From Acetobacteraceae bacterium (GTDB lineage Bacteria; Pseudomonadota; Alphaproteobacteria; Acetobacterales; Acetobacteraceae), in contig JAMXLO010000039.1 in NCBI GenBank assembly GCA_024280945.1, forward strand, positions 1 through 64,000: a stretch of DNA of 64,000 bases, written 5' to 3'. The translations under genes and the position numbers were made by a program. Shown here piece after piece: positions 11,127 to 20,658 of this stretch. Positions within the stretch are counted from its first letter, which is position 1. Each line of letters begins with the position of its first letter. The notes under the pieces are model-generated. The model searched no databases, was not told the origin of the DNA, and saw nothing but the letters and a program-made list of their open reading frames with translations.

Positions 11127-11503
11127 GCGCCATCCTTGCAGGTTGGCCAACTGGAGCCGGCGAGTGATGTTGACCCTCCAAATCAATCGGCGCCTGGGCT
11201 TCTCTTTTCTTTGCTGGCTCCCCGTTTGCGTGTAGCGATCGGGGGAAAAAGGGCGGCCCGTGGACGGGAATCCACTGAGCCGCCAGTTTCCGCTTTCACT
11301 TCCGCCGCGCACCATGCGCGGCAAAATTGAATTTAATTACGGTCGGGCAATTCCGCCTATTCACACTTTTGCCAGTTGGCAATTTTTGGGCGCACGGCAA
11401 CACCATCAGCACACTTGGCTGCGTGTGGTTCGCGCGCTGATTTTGAGCGACCTCGAACATTCGTGATTGGACTGCTCACGGGGTCGCGGGCTGTGGTTGG
11501 AAC

Positions 11504-11620
11504 ATGGACGAAGTGCTCTTTCTGCTGCTCTCAACGGTAGTGGTCGTCGCCCCACTGAGTATTTTGCGGTTTGCCGCTGAGGAGGCTAGACGTGCGATTA
11601 TAGGGGCAGTTCCCGGCTAA
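11504..11620 (+). CDS. Putative 38-residue membrane micropeptide (copy A)
   Basis: A short frame with a hydrophobic segment (LFLLLSTVVVVAPLSILRF) and a charged tail ending EARRAIIGAVPG. The tail resembles that of the frame at 11779-11955. The upstream ribosome site is weak (TTGGA). Whether it is translated is uncertain; the support is its repetition nearby. Confidence 0.3.
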   Translation: MDEVLFLLLSTVVVVAPLSILRFAAEEARRAIIGAVPG

Positions 11621-11778
11621 TCACTCTTCAGTTGTAGATGCTCGTGGCGCGCCTCCGATAGGTGAGACGGTGAAAACTTCGTCGGGTGGCTTTCCATCTG
11701 TCCGAGGCTTTCCGCCAAGCTGCAAGCGGTTCGATTTCGTGAATGCGCCCGATCGCCGATGCGCGGCGTTTGCCACCC

Positions 11779-11955
11779 ATGAACTGCTTCTTCTGGACCG
11801 CCGTGACTATCGGGGTCACCGCAACCCTGATCTTTCTCGGATTCCGCTCCGCCTCCTTAGAGGCAAGAAGTGCGATCGGACAGGTTGTTCCCGGCTATCG
11901 GTTTCTTCGTTACGCTGTGTTGGCTCTTTTCGGTCGTGGCGTTGGGCTGAGGTAA
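11779..11955 (+). CDS. Putative 58-residue membrane micropeptide (copy B)
   Basis: A hydrophobic segment (WTAVTIGVTATLIFLGF) is followed by EARSAIGQVVPG, matching 8 of 12 residues of copy A, and then 19 more residues. Copy A ends with TAA where copy B reads TAT. No convincing ribosome site; an in-frame ATG at 11743 is an alternative start. Function unknown. Confidence 0.3.
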   Translation: MNCFFWTAVTIGVTATLIFLGFRSASLEARSAIGQVVPGYRFLRYAVLALFGRGVGLR

Positions 11956-12158
11956 AGATTGTGTCCTCAGCATCAGCCACAGTCGGCCGGTCAGCACGCT
12001 TGCCGGAGAATAGCGTGATGGCGACCTCCGCACGCCGCTGAGGCTCCTCCGGCGAGCTCCACTCCGGGTCATCATTGCCGGAGCTGCCTGATCGGTGGAA
12101 ATGAGGCTGACGAGGGTGCCCGTTGGGTGCCAAGTTCTGGCTTGATTGTGGGGGAGCT

Positions 12159-13367
12159 ATGCCGCTGAAATCTCAATATTCCTCTGATCCTGGGAACCTC
12201 TTTGTCCGAGACGTTCGTCCGCTGGGGGGCGATCCTACTGATATCCTGATTGCAGGAGAGCGCATCGCGTGCGGGCCAGCACCGGCCGGGGTGCCTGTCC
12301 TGGATGGGGGCGGGCGTATCGTGCTGCCAGGGCTGGTCGAAGCTCACACCCACCTGGACAAGTCGCTGCTTGGTCTGCCTTGGTACCGCAACGAGGTGGG
12401 ACCTCGGTTGATCGACAAGATCGAAAATGAGCGCACGGTTCGCAGGACATTGCCCATTGATCCGCGGCAACAGTCGGAACGTCAGGCGCTGCTTTCAGTG
12501 TCGCATGGCAGCACGTTCATCCGCAGCCACGTGGATGTGGACACGGAGTGTGGCGTGGCCGGCATCGAGGGTGTGCTGGCGACGCGGGAGGCGCTTGCCG
12601 ACGTCGTCGATATCGATCTCGTCGCTTTTCCACAAAGCGGGCTGTTGGTGCGACCTGGCACGGTGGGACTGCTGGAGCGAGCATTGCGCCTTGGTGCCGA
12701 GACGGTAGGCGGGCTGGACCCATGCGCGATCGATCGCGATCCGAAGGGCCATGTCGACGTGGTATTCGGCCTTGCTGATAAATTCGGGCGTGGCGTCGAT
12801 ATCCATCTGCATGAACCTGGTGAGATGGGTGCGTTCTCGATGGAGCTGATCATCGAACGGACCCTCGCCCTGGGAATGCAGGGTAAGGTGATGATCAGCC
12901 ACGCATTCTGCCTTGGAATGCCCGATGCATCGGTGGTGGATCCGCTGATCGCTGCGCTGGCGGAGGCACGCATCTCGATCATGACCACGGCATCCGCCTC
13001 GCGAACCGTGCCGCCGCTGAAGCGTCTGGTGCAGGCTGGCGTGGTGGTGTGCGCCGGATCCGATGGCATCCGCGACACATGGGGACCGTATGGCAACGCG
13101 GACATGCTGGAGCGGGCGATGTTCGTGGGACAGCGCTACAACCTCCGCAGAGACGATGAGCTGGCGCTGGCGCTCGACGTGGTCACCACAGGGGGTGCGA
13201 GGGCATTGGGACTGGAAGGCTATGGCCTGACCCCGGGCTGCGGCGGCGATCTGGTTCTGGTGGAGGCCGAGACCATCGCAGAGGCGGTTGCACAACGGCC
13301 GGGACGACGCACGGTGATCAAGCGAGGTCGCGTGGTGGCTCGTGATGGAGTGGCCGAACGCAGATGA
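12159..13367 (+). CDS. Cytosine deaminase-like amidohydrolase
   Basis: 402 residues of the amidohydrolase superfamily, closest by eye to the CodA/cytosine deaminase group. It has an N-terminal beta-sandwich, the metal pair H63-x-H65 in VEAHTHLDK, then HLHEPGE, ISHAFCLG and the metal aspartate in CAGSDGIRDTWGPYG. GGGGAG precedes the ATG at 12159, better than a GTG at 12123. Likely hydrolyses an exocyclic amino or ring amide group on a heterocycle. The substrate cannot be fixed from sequence. The MFS gene downstream is convergent. Confidence 0.83.
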   Translation: MPLKSQYSSDPGNLFVRDVRPLGGDPTDILIAGERIACGPAPAGVPVLDGGGRIVLPGLVEAHTHLDKSLLGLPWYRNEVGPRLIDKIENERTVRRTLPIDPRQQSERQALLSVSHGSTFIRSHVDVDTECGVAGIEGVLATREALADVVDIDLVAFPQSGLLVRPGTVGLLERALRLGAETVGGLDPCAIDRDPKGHVDVVFGLADKFGRGVDIHLHEPGEMGAFSMELIIERTLALGMQGKVMISHAFCLGMPDASVVDPLIAALAEARISIMTTASASRTVPPLKRLVQAGVVVCAGSDGIRDTWGPYGNADMLERAMFVGQRYNLRRDDELALALDVVTTGGARALGLEGYGLTPGCGGDLVLVEAETIAEAVAQRPGRRTVIKRGRVVARDGVAERR

Positions 13368-13376
13368 TGCGGCGCT

Positions 13377-14594
13377 TTACCGCGCCAACGCCGGCTGTGC
13401 CCTCTCCCGTATTACAAGCGGCGCGATGGCCGCCATGTTCAGCAGGTTGAACGCAATGCCTGCAGCGAAGGCGGGCGCGTAGAAGCCAAACCGGTCATAC
13501 ATGGCACCTGCCAACCAACCGCCGGCAGCCATGCCGAGTGCGCCAGGGAACATCACTATCGGAATGCGCCAACTCGCCTCGTGGGCTGGGAACAGCTCCC
13601 GCACTGCCAAGACGTAACCTGGGATCAATCCGCCGAAGCCCATCCCAAATGCGGCCGAAACAGAGAAGAGCCCTATCTCGTTCTGCGTCAACAGAAAGCC
13701 GATCATCGCGACAGCCATGCTGATAGAGGCGCACAGCACGGTCGCCAGACCGCCTAAACGGTCGGCCAGCCAGCCCCACATCTGCTGCGCCACGAAGCCG
13801 ATCGCGAGCTGGGTCGACAACATCGCGGCGCCATGTGCTGGGCCAATCCCGATATCGCTGCAAAAAGCGACCATGTGCGACAGCGGCATGGCCATGGTGG
13901 TGCAGCAGCAAAAGATGGCAAGCCCAAGCAAACCCAGAACGAGATTTGGGGGCAGCCCCAACACCGACGAAGCGGCGGTGCCATCCCTGGTGCCCGCCGC
14001 CAGCGGGGACGGTCCTTCCGGAGGCGCACGAAAGAACATGGCCGCCAGGGGAACGATTGTGACCGTCGCGAGCATGCCATACAGCAACATGGTGCTGCGC
14101 CAACCGATGGTTGCAACGGCGAACTGCAGCACCAGCGGCCACAGCGCTCCGGCCATGTATTGTCCAGACGAGACCAGTGCTACCGCCGACCCGCGATGCC
14201 GGTCGAACCAGCGCGTCACGTAGGCCATGATCGGCGAAAACATTCCAGCCGCACCGAGTAGCCCCACCAACAGCAAGTTGCACAGGTAGAGCGACCAAAG
14301 TCCGCCGAACGACGCCACGACCAGACCGGTCGCAAGCATGATGCCGCAAAAAATCACCACGCGACGAATGCCCAGATGTCCTGAAATCCATCCCATCAGG
14401 ATTCCGCCGAGGCCGGAGCCGATATAGGTGAGCGAGACCGCCAGCGAGGGACCGGATCGCGAGGTGCCGAGCTCGGAGGCTATCGGCTTCAGCGCCACCA
14501 CGGTGACCAGCGGTGCGCCGTAGGAGATCGTCAGAACTGCTAGCGCAACCGTTGCGACCACCCAGGAACTTCGGCTCTCGACGCTGCGGACCAT
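13377..14594 (-). CDS. MFS transporter
   Basis: 405 residues with about 12 membrane helices and the two-lobed MFS pattern. The loop 2-3 signature reads GWISGHLGIRR, repeated in weaker form in the second half (GWLADRLGG). By eye it is closest to oxalate/formate or organic-anion carriers, but the substrate is not inferable. It starts 24 bases after the upstream solute-binding protein gene on the same strand, so the two are probably co-transcribed. Confidence 0.88.
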   Translation of the reverse strand: MVRSVESRSSWVVATVALAVLTISYGAPLVTVVALKPIASELGTSRSGPSLAVSLTYIGSGLGGILMGWISGHLGIRRVVIFCGIMLATGLVVASFGGLWSLYLCNLLLVGLLGAAGMFSPIMAYVTRWFDRHRGSAVALVSSGQYMAGALWPLVLQFAVATIGWRSTMLLYGMLATVTIVPLAAMFFRAPPEGPSPLAAGTRDGTAASSVLGLPPNLVLGLLGLAIFCCCTTMAMPLSHMVAFCSDIGIGPAHGAAMLSTQLAIGFVAQQMWGWLADRLGGLATVLCASISMAVAMIGFLLTQNEIGLFSVSAAFGMGFGGLIPGYVLAVRELFPAHEASWRIPIVMFPGALGMAAGGWLAGAMYDRFGFYAPAFAAGIAFNLLNMAAIAPLVIRERAQPALAR

Positions 14595-14618
14595 CGCCGG
14601 TTTCTCTTGCTCGACGCC

Positions 14619-16193
14619 TCAGGCTCGACGCATGCCCCAGAACACCGGGAACGAGGCAAACACCATGTCCTTGATGTCAGAGCGGAATGCTGTGGGCTGC
14701 TGCATGCGGCACAGCACCAGAAAGGGCACCGTCTCGAAATACCGCATTTGTACCTGCGCAGCGATCGCCTTCTGCGTTGCGAGGTCCGGCGCATCGAACC
14801 ATGCCGCACGGAGTTCCTCGAGGCGCTCGTCCGTTGGCCAGCCGAACCAGCCGTTTCGGCCGTTGCCGCGCAGGGGCAGCATGCTGCCGGGATTGGCGGC
14901 GGTCAGTGGGCTCATCACTGTGATGAAGGCGCCCCAGCCGCCCTGGTCGATCGGATTCTGGCTGGCACGCCGCGTCACCACCGTGCCCCAATCCATCGCC
15001 TGGTAGTTCACCTTCAGGCCGATGCTTTGGAACAGCTCGCGGGCTACCTCCGACATCTGCGACAGTGCCGGCTGGTCACTTGGTGCCATGAGCACGACCG
15101 GCTCGTTCTTGTAACCTGACTCGGCAATCATCTGCTTCGCCAGCGCGACATTGCGCGGCTTTGTCAGCGCGTCCATTCCGGCCGTGGTCGCCATCGGCAT
15201 GGTTGGCGCGAACAGTGCGGTCGGTACGATGCCAAGTTCCTTCTGGTCACCGATCGCCGCGTCGAGGAATGCCTGTTGGTCCAGCGCGACCTGGATCGCT
15301 TGCCGCACCTTCAGATTATCGAGCGGCGAATTGAGGTTGTTGAGGACCATGAACATCAACCAGCCGGCGGGGTCGGGTACCTTGACCTCGATGCCGCCCG
15401 ACTTCTTCAGCATCGGGCACAGATCGATCAACGGCAGCTCCACCCAGTCCACCTCGTTCTTTTGCAAGGCAGCGGCAGCGACGGAGGGATCCGGCTGTAC
15501 CAGCCACTCGACGCGCTCGAAATGCGCCACCTTGCCGCCGGCAAAGAACGCCGGCGGCTCCTGGCGCGGAACGTAACCGTCGAAGCGCGCATAGGCGCAG
15601 CGGGCGCCGGACACCCACTCGTCCTTCAGGAAGCGGAACGGTCCCGATCCGGTGATGTCGGTCAGCTGTTCCGTGCCAGGACCCTTCGCGACACGCTCCG
15701 GCATAATGAAGCACTGGCGTCCACCGAGGCCGAACACCAACTGCGGGCAAGGCCGCTTAAGCCGGATGGAGAAGCGCTTGTCGTCGATCGGGACAATCTC
15801 GTTCACATAGCGCATGAGGTTCTGGCCGAATGAATCGCGCGAGCCCCAACGCAGGATGGATTGCGTGCAGTCGCGCGCCAGCACCTTCTGCTTGTCGTGG
15901 AACATCAGGCCGTCGCGCAGGGTAAAGGTCCAGGTCAGCTTGTCTGCCGACAGATCGTGGCCTTCGCACATCTGCGGCCGCATGTCGCCGGCACCGTCGT
16001 AGCCATACAGGGTGTCATAGACCATGTAGGCGTGGTTGTAGGTGATAACGGCGGTCGTCCAGATCGGGTCCAGCGACGTCAGGTTCGCCTGTGGCACGAA
16101 GCGCAGAGGTTTCTGTGCCTGCGCCAGGGCTGGCGCAGCCAGGCTACTGGTGGCGAGGATCGGGGCAGCTTTCAGTAAGTCTCGGCGCCGCAT
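14619..16193 (-). CDS. ABC-type solute-binding protein, dipeptide/oligopeptide class (SBP_bac_5)
   Basis: 524 residues, periplasmic. It opens with a Tat-type signal (MRRRDLLKAAPILATSSLAAPALAQA). The mature protein has the cluster C SBP pattern: LRFVPQANLTSLDPIWTT, then TFTLRDGLMFHDKQ and DITGSGPFRF. GGGAGGA sits just ahead of the ATG at 16193. No ABC permease or ATPase genes are adjacent; an MFS gene follows instead. It may be an orphan binding protein using permeases elsewhere. Ligand unknown. Confidence 0.92.
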   Translation of the reverse strand: MRRRDLLKAAPILATSSLAAPALAQAQKPLRFVPQANLTSLDPIWTTAVITYNHAYMVYDTLYGYDGAGDMRPQMCEGHDLSADKLTWTFTLRDGLMFHDKQKVLARDCTQSILRWGSRDSFGQNLMRYVNEIVPIDDKRFSIRLKRPCPQLVFGLGGRQCFIMPERVAKGPGTEQLTDITGSGPFRFLKDEWVSGARCAYARFDGYVPRQEPPAFFAGGKVAHFERVEWLVQPDPSVAAAALQKNEVDWVELPLIDLCPMLKKSGGIEVKVPDPAGWLMFMVLNNLNSPLDNLKVRQAIQVALDQQAFLDAAIGDQKELGIVPTALFAPTMPMATTAGMDALTKPRNVALAKQMIAESGYKNEPVVLMAPSDQPALSQMSEVARELFQSIGLKVNYQAMDWGTVVTRRASQNPIDQGGWGAFITVMSPLTAANPGSMLPLRGNGRNGWFGWPTDERLEELRAAWFDAPDLATQKAIAAQVQMRYFETVPFLVLCRMQQPTAFRSDIKDMVFASFPVFWGMRRA

Positions 16194-16407
16194 ACCATTT
16201 TCCTCCCGTCGACCTTCGGCACGCAGACTGCTGTCGCGCTGCCGTTCAGGGGCAGTCATTGCATCACAGAGAGGTTCGGGGCAACCCAGTCGCCCCAGGC
16301 AGCGAGGTGCGTGCCACCCGGCATTGCGGACCGCCTCGCGCACTGGCTACCGTGCGCGGAGGAGCAGTGGGTGAGAACGCTCCGACTTCCTGCAGGGAAC
16401 GATCTGA

Positions 16408-17862
16408 ATGGCTCTACGCTGCGATCTAATCATCCGTGATGCTGCCGTTTTCGACGGGACCGCTGCACCTCGCTTCAATGCCGATGTCGGAATTGCGGGA
16501 GATCGGATCGTCGCCGTCGGCGATCTTGGCAGTGCCGCGGCCGACGAGGAGATTATTGCCAGCGGCAAGGCTGTTGCACCGGGCTTCATCGATGCTCACA
16601 CTCACGATGACCGCGCGGTTCTCTGCGGACCGGAGTGCATGCTCTGCAAGATGTCGCAGGGCGTTTCGACCGTGGTGGTCGGCAATTGCGGGATCAGCCT
16701 GTCCCCGGTTCGCATGGCTACCCGTCCAGTGCCACCACTGGACTTACTCGGCGACGAAGCCTGGTGGACGTTCGGCAGCTTCGGCGAATACGCCGACAGA
16801 CTGAGACGCGACCCACCGCCGGTGAACACCTACGCTCTGATCGGCCACATGTCGCTGCGAGTGGAGGCCATGTCCGGCGACACTCGGCGCGCCGCGACGG
16901 ATAAGGAGGCAGAACACATGCGACGGCGCCTTGCCGACGCTTTGGCTGAGGGCGCCTCGGGGTTTTCTACCGGCCTGTATTATCCGCCGAACATGATGGC
17001 GCCGACGGATGAGGTGATCGCGGTTGCCGATGCGCTGCGGGAGGCGGGTGGGATTTATGTCACTCACATGCGGGATGAGGCGAGCGACGTGCTGGCCTCG
17101 ATCGAGGAGACATTGCGTATCGGCCGATCGGTCAACGCCCCCGTGGTGATCAGCCACCACAAGTGTTCTATGCCGGAGAACTTTGGTCGTTCCGCCCAGA
17201 CGCTCGCAGCGATCGACGTTGCTGCAGGCAATCAGCGGGTCGACTTCGATGTCTACCCGTACCCTGCGGGTTCCACTGTGCTGATGCCCGAGAGGGCACG
17301 GTCCGACGTGCCTGTGCAGATCACCTGGTCCGTGCCTCATCCCGACTGCGCCGGCCGCATGCTGCACGACATCGCGAAGGACTGGGGTCTGGAGTTGCGC
17401 GATGCAGCCGAACGCCTGCTTCCGGCCGGCGGCATCTTCTTTCAGATGGATGAGCAGGACGTACAACGCATCATGGCGCATCGGCTGGCGATGATCGGCA
17501 GTGATGGTCTGCCGCACGACGCGTTTCCACATCCTCGGCTTTGGGGAACCTTCCCGCGCGTCCTCGGTCATTACGCCCGGGATATGGGCCTGTTCAGCAT
17601 GGAGGAAGCGGTGCACAAGATGACCGGTCACACTGCCGAGGTGTTTGGAATGATCGATCGCGGCGTGATTCGTGCCGGTGCCTACGCCGATCTTGTGCTA
17701 TTCGATCCAACGACCGTGCGCGACAGCGCCACTTTCGCGGAACCCGTGAAGCCGGCCGAAGGTATTCTGAAGACCTGGATCAATGGGCAGCTGACATACG
17801 TGGCTGGGAGGGGCGCAGTCGCCGAGCGTGCCGGTCGGCTGGTGACACGAAACGGCGGATAG
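16408..17862 (+). CDS. N-acyl-D-amino-acid deacylase (D-aminoacylase) family
   Basis: 484 residues, amidohydrolase superfamily. The metal motif H64-x-H66 is in FIDAHTHDD and the family-specific GNCG at 92-95 supplies the bridging Cys94. VISHHKCS and the HTAEVFGMIDRG C-terminal region agree with D-aminoacylase. It would hydrolyse N-acyl-D-amino acids or a related amide. It is divergent from the peptide-binding protein gene across 214 bases, which fits a shared theme of peptide or D-amino-acid use, though this is inference. Confidence 0.88.
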   Translation: MALRCDLIIRDAAVFDGTAAPRFNADVGIAGDRIVAVGDLGSAAADEEIIASGKAVAPGFIDAHTHDDRAVLCGPECMLCKMSQGVSTVVVGNCGISLSPVRMATRPVPPLDLLGDEAWWTFGSFGEYADRLRRDPPPVNTYALIGHMSLRVEAMSGDTRRAATDKEAEHMRRRLADALAEGASGFSTGLYYPPNMMAPTDEVIAVADALREAGGIYVTHMRDEASDVLASIEETLRIGRSVNAPVVISHHKCSMPENFGRSAQTLAAIDVAAGNQRVDFDVYPYPAGSTVLMPERARSDVPVQITWSVPHPDCAGRMLHDIAKDWGLELRDAAERLLPAGGIFFQMDEQDVQRIMAHRLAMIGSDGLPHDAFPHPRLWGTFPRVLGHYARDMGLFSMEEAVHKMTGHTAEVFGMIDRGVIRAGAYADLVLFDPTTVRDSATFAEPVKPAEGILKTWINGQLTYVAGRGAVAERAGRLVTRNGG

Positions 17863-18012
17863 ACGCACAGCAGTCCGTAACACGCGCTGTCTCCTGTTTT
17901 CGCGGACCCTGTGGCAGCGTTCGCTGCCGGGGCGCGCGGGTCCGATAGGGCTGCGGCAACCCGTTTCTCGTCGCTGTGCCGTTAGCGCGTTGCAACTGTG
18001 AAGGAGGAAACC

Positions 18013-18519
18013 ATGCCGCTGGAAGTCCGCCGCGTTGTGACCGGACATGATACTGCTGGGAAAGCCATCGTCGAATCAGACGAGCGAATGATCGGCGCCA
18101 CCCGACCCGGCCGCGCCGGCATCGCGCGCTGCGAGATTTGGTCCACCAATCAGATGCCGGTCGACAATTCGGACGAAGCGGCTGCGGAGCAACGGAAAGG
18201 CTTTGTGGTCCGGCACAACTATGTCGGGTCGGGGCAGGGGACGGTGGTGCGGATCACCGAATTTGCTCCGGGCTCGCCCAAGTTCATGCACCGCACGGAG
18301 ACGCTTGATTACGCCATCCTCTTGTCCGGCGAGTGCGACCTGGAGTTGGACTACGGCAAGACGGTGCACCTCACCCAAGGCGACGTCGTCGTGCAGCGCG
18401 GCACCATGCATGCGTGGGTCAACACCGGCACGCAGCCATGCGTGTTTGCTTTCGTGCTGATCGACGCCAAGCCGGCCGAAGCAGGTGGGCAGAGCCTGCG
18501 GACACATTATCCGGCCTGA
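18013..18519 (+). CDS. Cupin-domain protein
   Basis: 168 residues with one beta-barrel cupin: PGSPKFMHRTETLDYAILLSGECDLELD (motif 1) and GDVVVQRGTMHAWVNTG (motif 2). The motif 1 metal residues are partly present (His, Glu). A strong AAGGAGG lies ahead of the ATG at 18013. It is six bases upstream of the TauE/SafE exporter gene, suggesting an operon. It could be a small isomerase, a dioxygenase-like enzyme or a sensor; no specific reaction can be assigned. Confidence 0.85.
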   Translation: MPLEVRRVVTGHDTAGKAIVESDERMIGATRPGRAGIARCEIWSTNQMPVDNSDEAAAEQRKGFVVRHNYVGSGQGTVVRITEFAPGSPKFMHRTETLDYAILLSGECDLELDYGKTVHLTQGDVVVQRGTMHAWVNTGTQPCVFAFVLIDAKPAEAGGQSLRTHYPA

Positions 18520-18525
18520 GCGCGC

Positions 18526-19359
18526 ATGGGACATGGCGGGGAGTTTGCATGGCTGGCAGCCAGCGTCATGATTGCCGGCGTGACGAGTGGGATCCTCGCC
18601 GGGCTATTCGGCATCGGTGGCGGTGCCATCATCGTGCCAGTGCTGTTCGAAGTATTCCGTCTTCTCGGCGTTCCGGAAGTGGTGCGCATGCAGCTATGCA
18701 TCGGCACATCTCTTGCGACCATTCTACCGACAGCGGTGCGCTCATACCGTGCACACAAGGCGCGGGGGTTGGTGCTCCCGGACGTCATGCGTCGTTGGGC
18801 GCTGCCGTCGATGGCGGGTGTTGCCATTGGCGCAGTGCTGGCAGCGCTGGCGCCTCCTGATCTGTTCAAGGCCGCGTTCGGGCTCATAGCCTGTGTCATC
18901 GCCGCAAAGTTTCTGGTCGGCAGTGACAGCTGGGTATTGAGCAGCGAATTGCCGGGCACGGCAGTGATGACCGGCTACGGTTTTGCGATCGGTCTGTGTT
19001 CCTCGCTGATGGGAATCTCAGGTGGCTCTCTGGTGACGATGACGCTGACGGTGTACGGCACGCCGATTCACAACGCCGTGGCGACCGCCGCAGGGCTTGG
19101 CGTTCCGATCGCTCTCGTCGGTACTATAGGCTATGTGATTGCGGGATTGCGGTACCAGGCGATGCTGCCGCCACTGTCAGTCGGGTTCGTCTCCGCGATC
19201 GGGGTCGTTCTGATCGCGCCGTTGTCGAGCTGGACCGCACCATTCGGCGCCCGACTTGCACATAGGCTGCCGAAGCGTTGGCTCGAGATCGGGTTCGGCC
19301 TATTTCTGCTCCTTATCGCTCTACGCTTCCTGGCCGGTCTCGTTTTCTCGGCGATCTGA
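18526..19359 (+). CDS. Sulfite exporter TauE/SafE family (TSUP) membrane protein
   Basis: 277 residues, 7-8 membrane helices. The TSUP repeats are visible: GILAGLFGIGGGAIIVPVLF near the N-terminus and LCSSLMGISGGSLVTM in the second half. Family members export sulfite, sulfoacetate or other organic anions. It is closely spaced after the cupin gene and probably co-transcribed. Substrate uncertain. Confidence 0.93.
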   Translation: MGHGGEFAWLAASVMIAGVTSGILAGLFGIGGGAIIVPVLFEVFRLLGVPEVVRMQLCIGTSLATILPTAVRSYRAHKARGLVLPDVMRRWALPSMAGVAIGAVLAALAPPDLFKAAFGLIACVIAAKFLVGSDSWVLSSELPGTAVMTGYGFAIGLCSSLMGISGGSLVTMTLTVYGTPIHNAVATAAGLGVPIALVGTIGYVIAGLRYQAMLPPLSVGFVSAIGVVLIAPLSSWTAPFGARLAHRLPKRWLEIGFGLFLLLIALRFLAGLVFSAI

Positions 19360-19395
19360 AGGGTACCGCGTGGCGCTCGGCCAAGACCGTGGATC

Positions 19396-20658
19396 TTAGA
19401 TCACGCGGCTTTCTGCCAGAACGACCAGCTCGGCGCGAGACAGTTCCAGCTCGTCGCAGAAGATTTCCAAGTTGTGCTCGCCGATCAGCGGCGCCCGCCG
19501 GGAGAGCTGCCAGGGCGAATCGCTAAAGATCGCGGCCTCGCCTGGATAGGTGAAGCTGCGACCTAGCTCTGGATGTTCTACCTGTTTCCAGAAGCCACGA
19601 TCATGCAGATGAGGGTCATCGAGCAAGTCCTCCGGAGCACGCACCACGCCCCAGGTGAAACCACGTTCCTGGGCGGCATGGTACGCTTCTTCCGCCGGAA
19701 GACTGGCAATGAAGTTGGCAACCAGGTCGTCGATTATGTGCGAAGTGCTCTCCGCTATGACCGCGGGGTCCTGGTATTTCGGATCCCTGAGATCGCCGGC
19801 CATGCCATAGGTGTCCAGCAGGTCCGCCAGGTTCCTGACGAACCTAGGATTGAGCCGACCGCCAAGCAGTGCGCAGACATATCTGCCATCCTTGGCACGG
19901 AACTGGGTACGGGGCGTATGATTGGCGGCGTGGTGCCGGCCAGTCTGACGACGCAGCACCTCTCCTCGGTAAACGTAGCTGGCAATCGCGGCCTCGGTCG
20001 TCAGGGCACACGCCTCGTGTATCGACGCATCGATATACTGGCCTTGCCCTGAGAGCGTCCGATCGACCAGCGCAGCCAGGATGGCCATGCAGGCGTAATG
20101 ACACCCCATGTGCCATGCATTGCCGCCGCCCGGCGCAACGGGCGGTCCGTTCGGCACATCCGCCTCGTCATATCCGCTGGAGGCCATCTCGCCGCCAGCC
20201 GCCATGTGCAGCAGATCGCTCGAAAGGTAATCGCGCCAGGGTCCGGTCTGACCGAACGGGGTCAACGAGCACTGGATCAGCCGGCGGTTCTGCTGGCAGA
20301 GGAGCTCATAATCCAACCCTAGCGATGCCATGAACCCAGGCGGAAAGGTTTCCAAGACAACGTCTGCGGCCGCGGCCAAACTCCGAAACAGTTGGCGACC
20401 ATAGGCAGCTTTTAGGTTCAAGGTGATGCTGCGCTTGGACGTGTTGTAGTACCAAAAGGACAGGCTGCGCTCCGGGTGAGGAACGTCATCCAGGAATGGG
20501 CCGACGCGACGACTGGGCTCGCCGCCAGGCGGTTCGATCTTGACCACATCGGCGCCGAGATCGCCAAGAAGTTTGCCGCAGAATTGGCCTTTTTCGTCCG
20601 CCAGTTCCAGCACTCTGAGACCTGCCAGTGGCCCAGGCGTAGGCTGGGCGTCGGTCAC
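19396..20658 (-). CDS. CoA-transferase family III (CaiB/BaiF), copy 1
   Basis: 420 residues. Family landmarks are LRVLELADEKGQFCGKLLGDLGADVVKIEPPGG at the N-terminus and the catalytic aspartate in GQGQYIDASIHE. These enzymes move CoA between carboxylic acids. The gene is third in a minus-strand operon; its ATG overlaps the stop of the paralogue upstream by four bases. Two different class III subunits side by side suggest a heteromeric enzyme, as in BbsEF or SmtAB. Acceptor and donor unknown. Confidence 0.93.
   Translation of the reverse strand: MTDAQPTPGPLAGLRVLELADEKGQFCGKLLGDLGADVVKIEPPGGEPSRRVGPFLDDVPHPERSLSFWYYNTSKRSITLNLKAAYGRQLFRSLAAAADVVLETFPPGFMASLGLDYELLCQQNRRLIQCSLTPFGQTGPWRDYLSSDLLHMAAGGEMASSGYDEADVPNGPPVAPGGGNAWHMGCHYACMAILAALVDRTLSGQGQYIDASIHEACALTTEAAIASYVYRGEVLRRQTGRHHAANHTPRTQFRAKDGRYVCALLGGRLNPRFVRNLADLLDTYGMAGDLRDPKYQDPAVIAESTSHIIDDLVANFIASLPAEEAYHAAQERGFTWGVVRAPEDLLDDPHLHDRGFWKQVEHPELGRSFTYPGEAAIFSDSPWQLSRRAPLIGEHNLEIFCDELELSRAELVVLAESRVI

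Larger units (their letters stand above)
11127..12158. other. Long intergenic stretch, lower GC, two related micro-ORFs
   Basis: About 1 kb between two amidohydrolase genes with visibly lower GC in places (for example around 11320-11400). No conventional gene fits. Two short frames encoding related membrane-peptide-like sequences (11504-11620 and 11779-11955) are listed separately. The region looks like decayed or recently acquired DNA. Confidence 0.5.
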
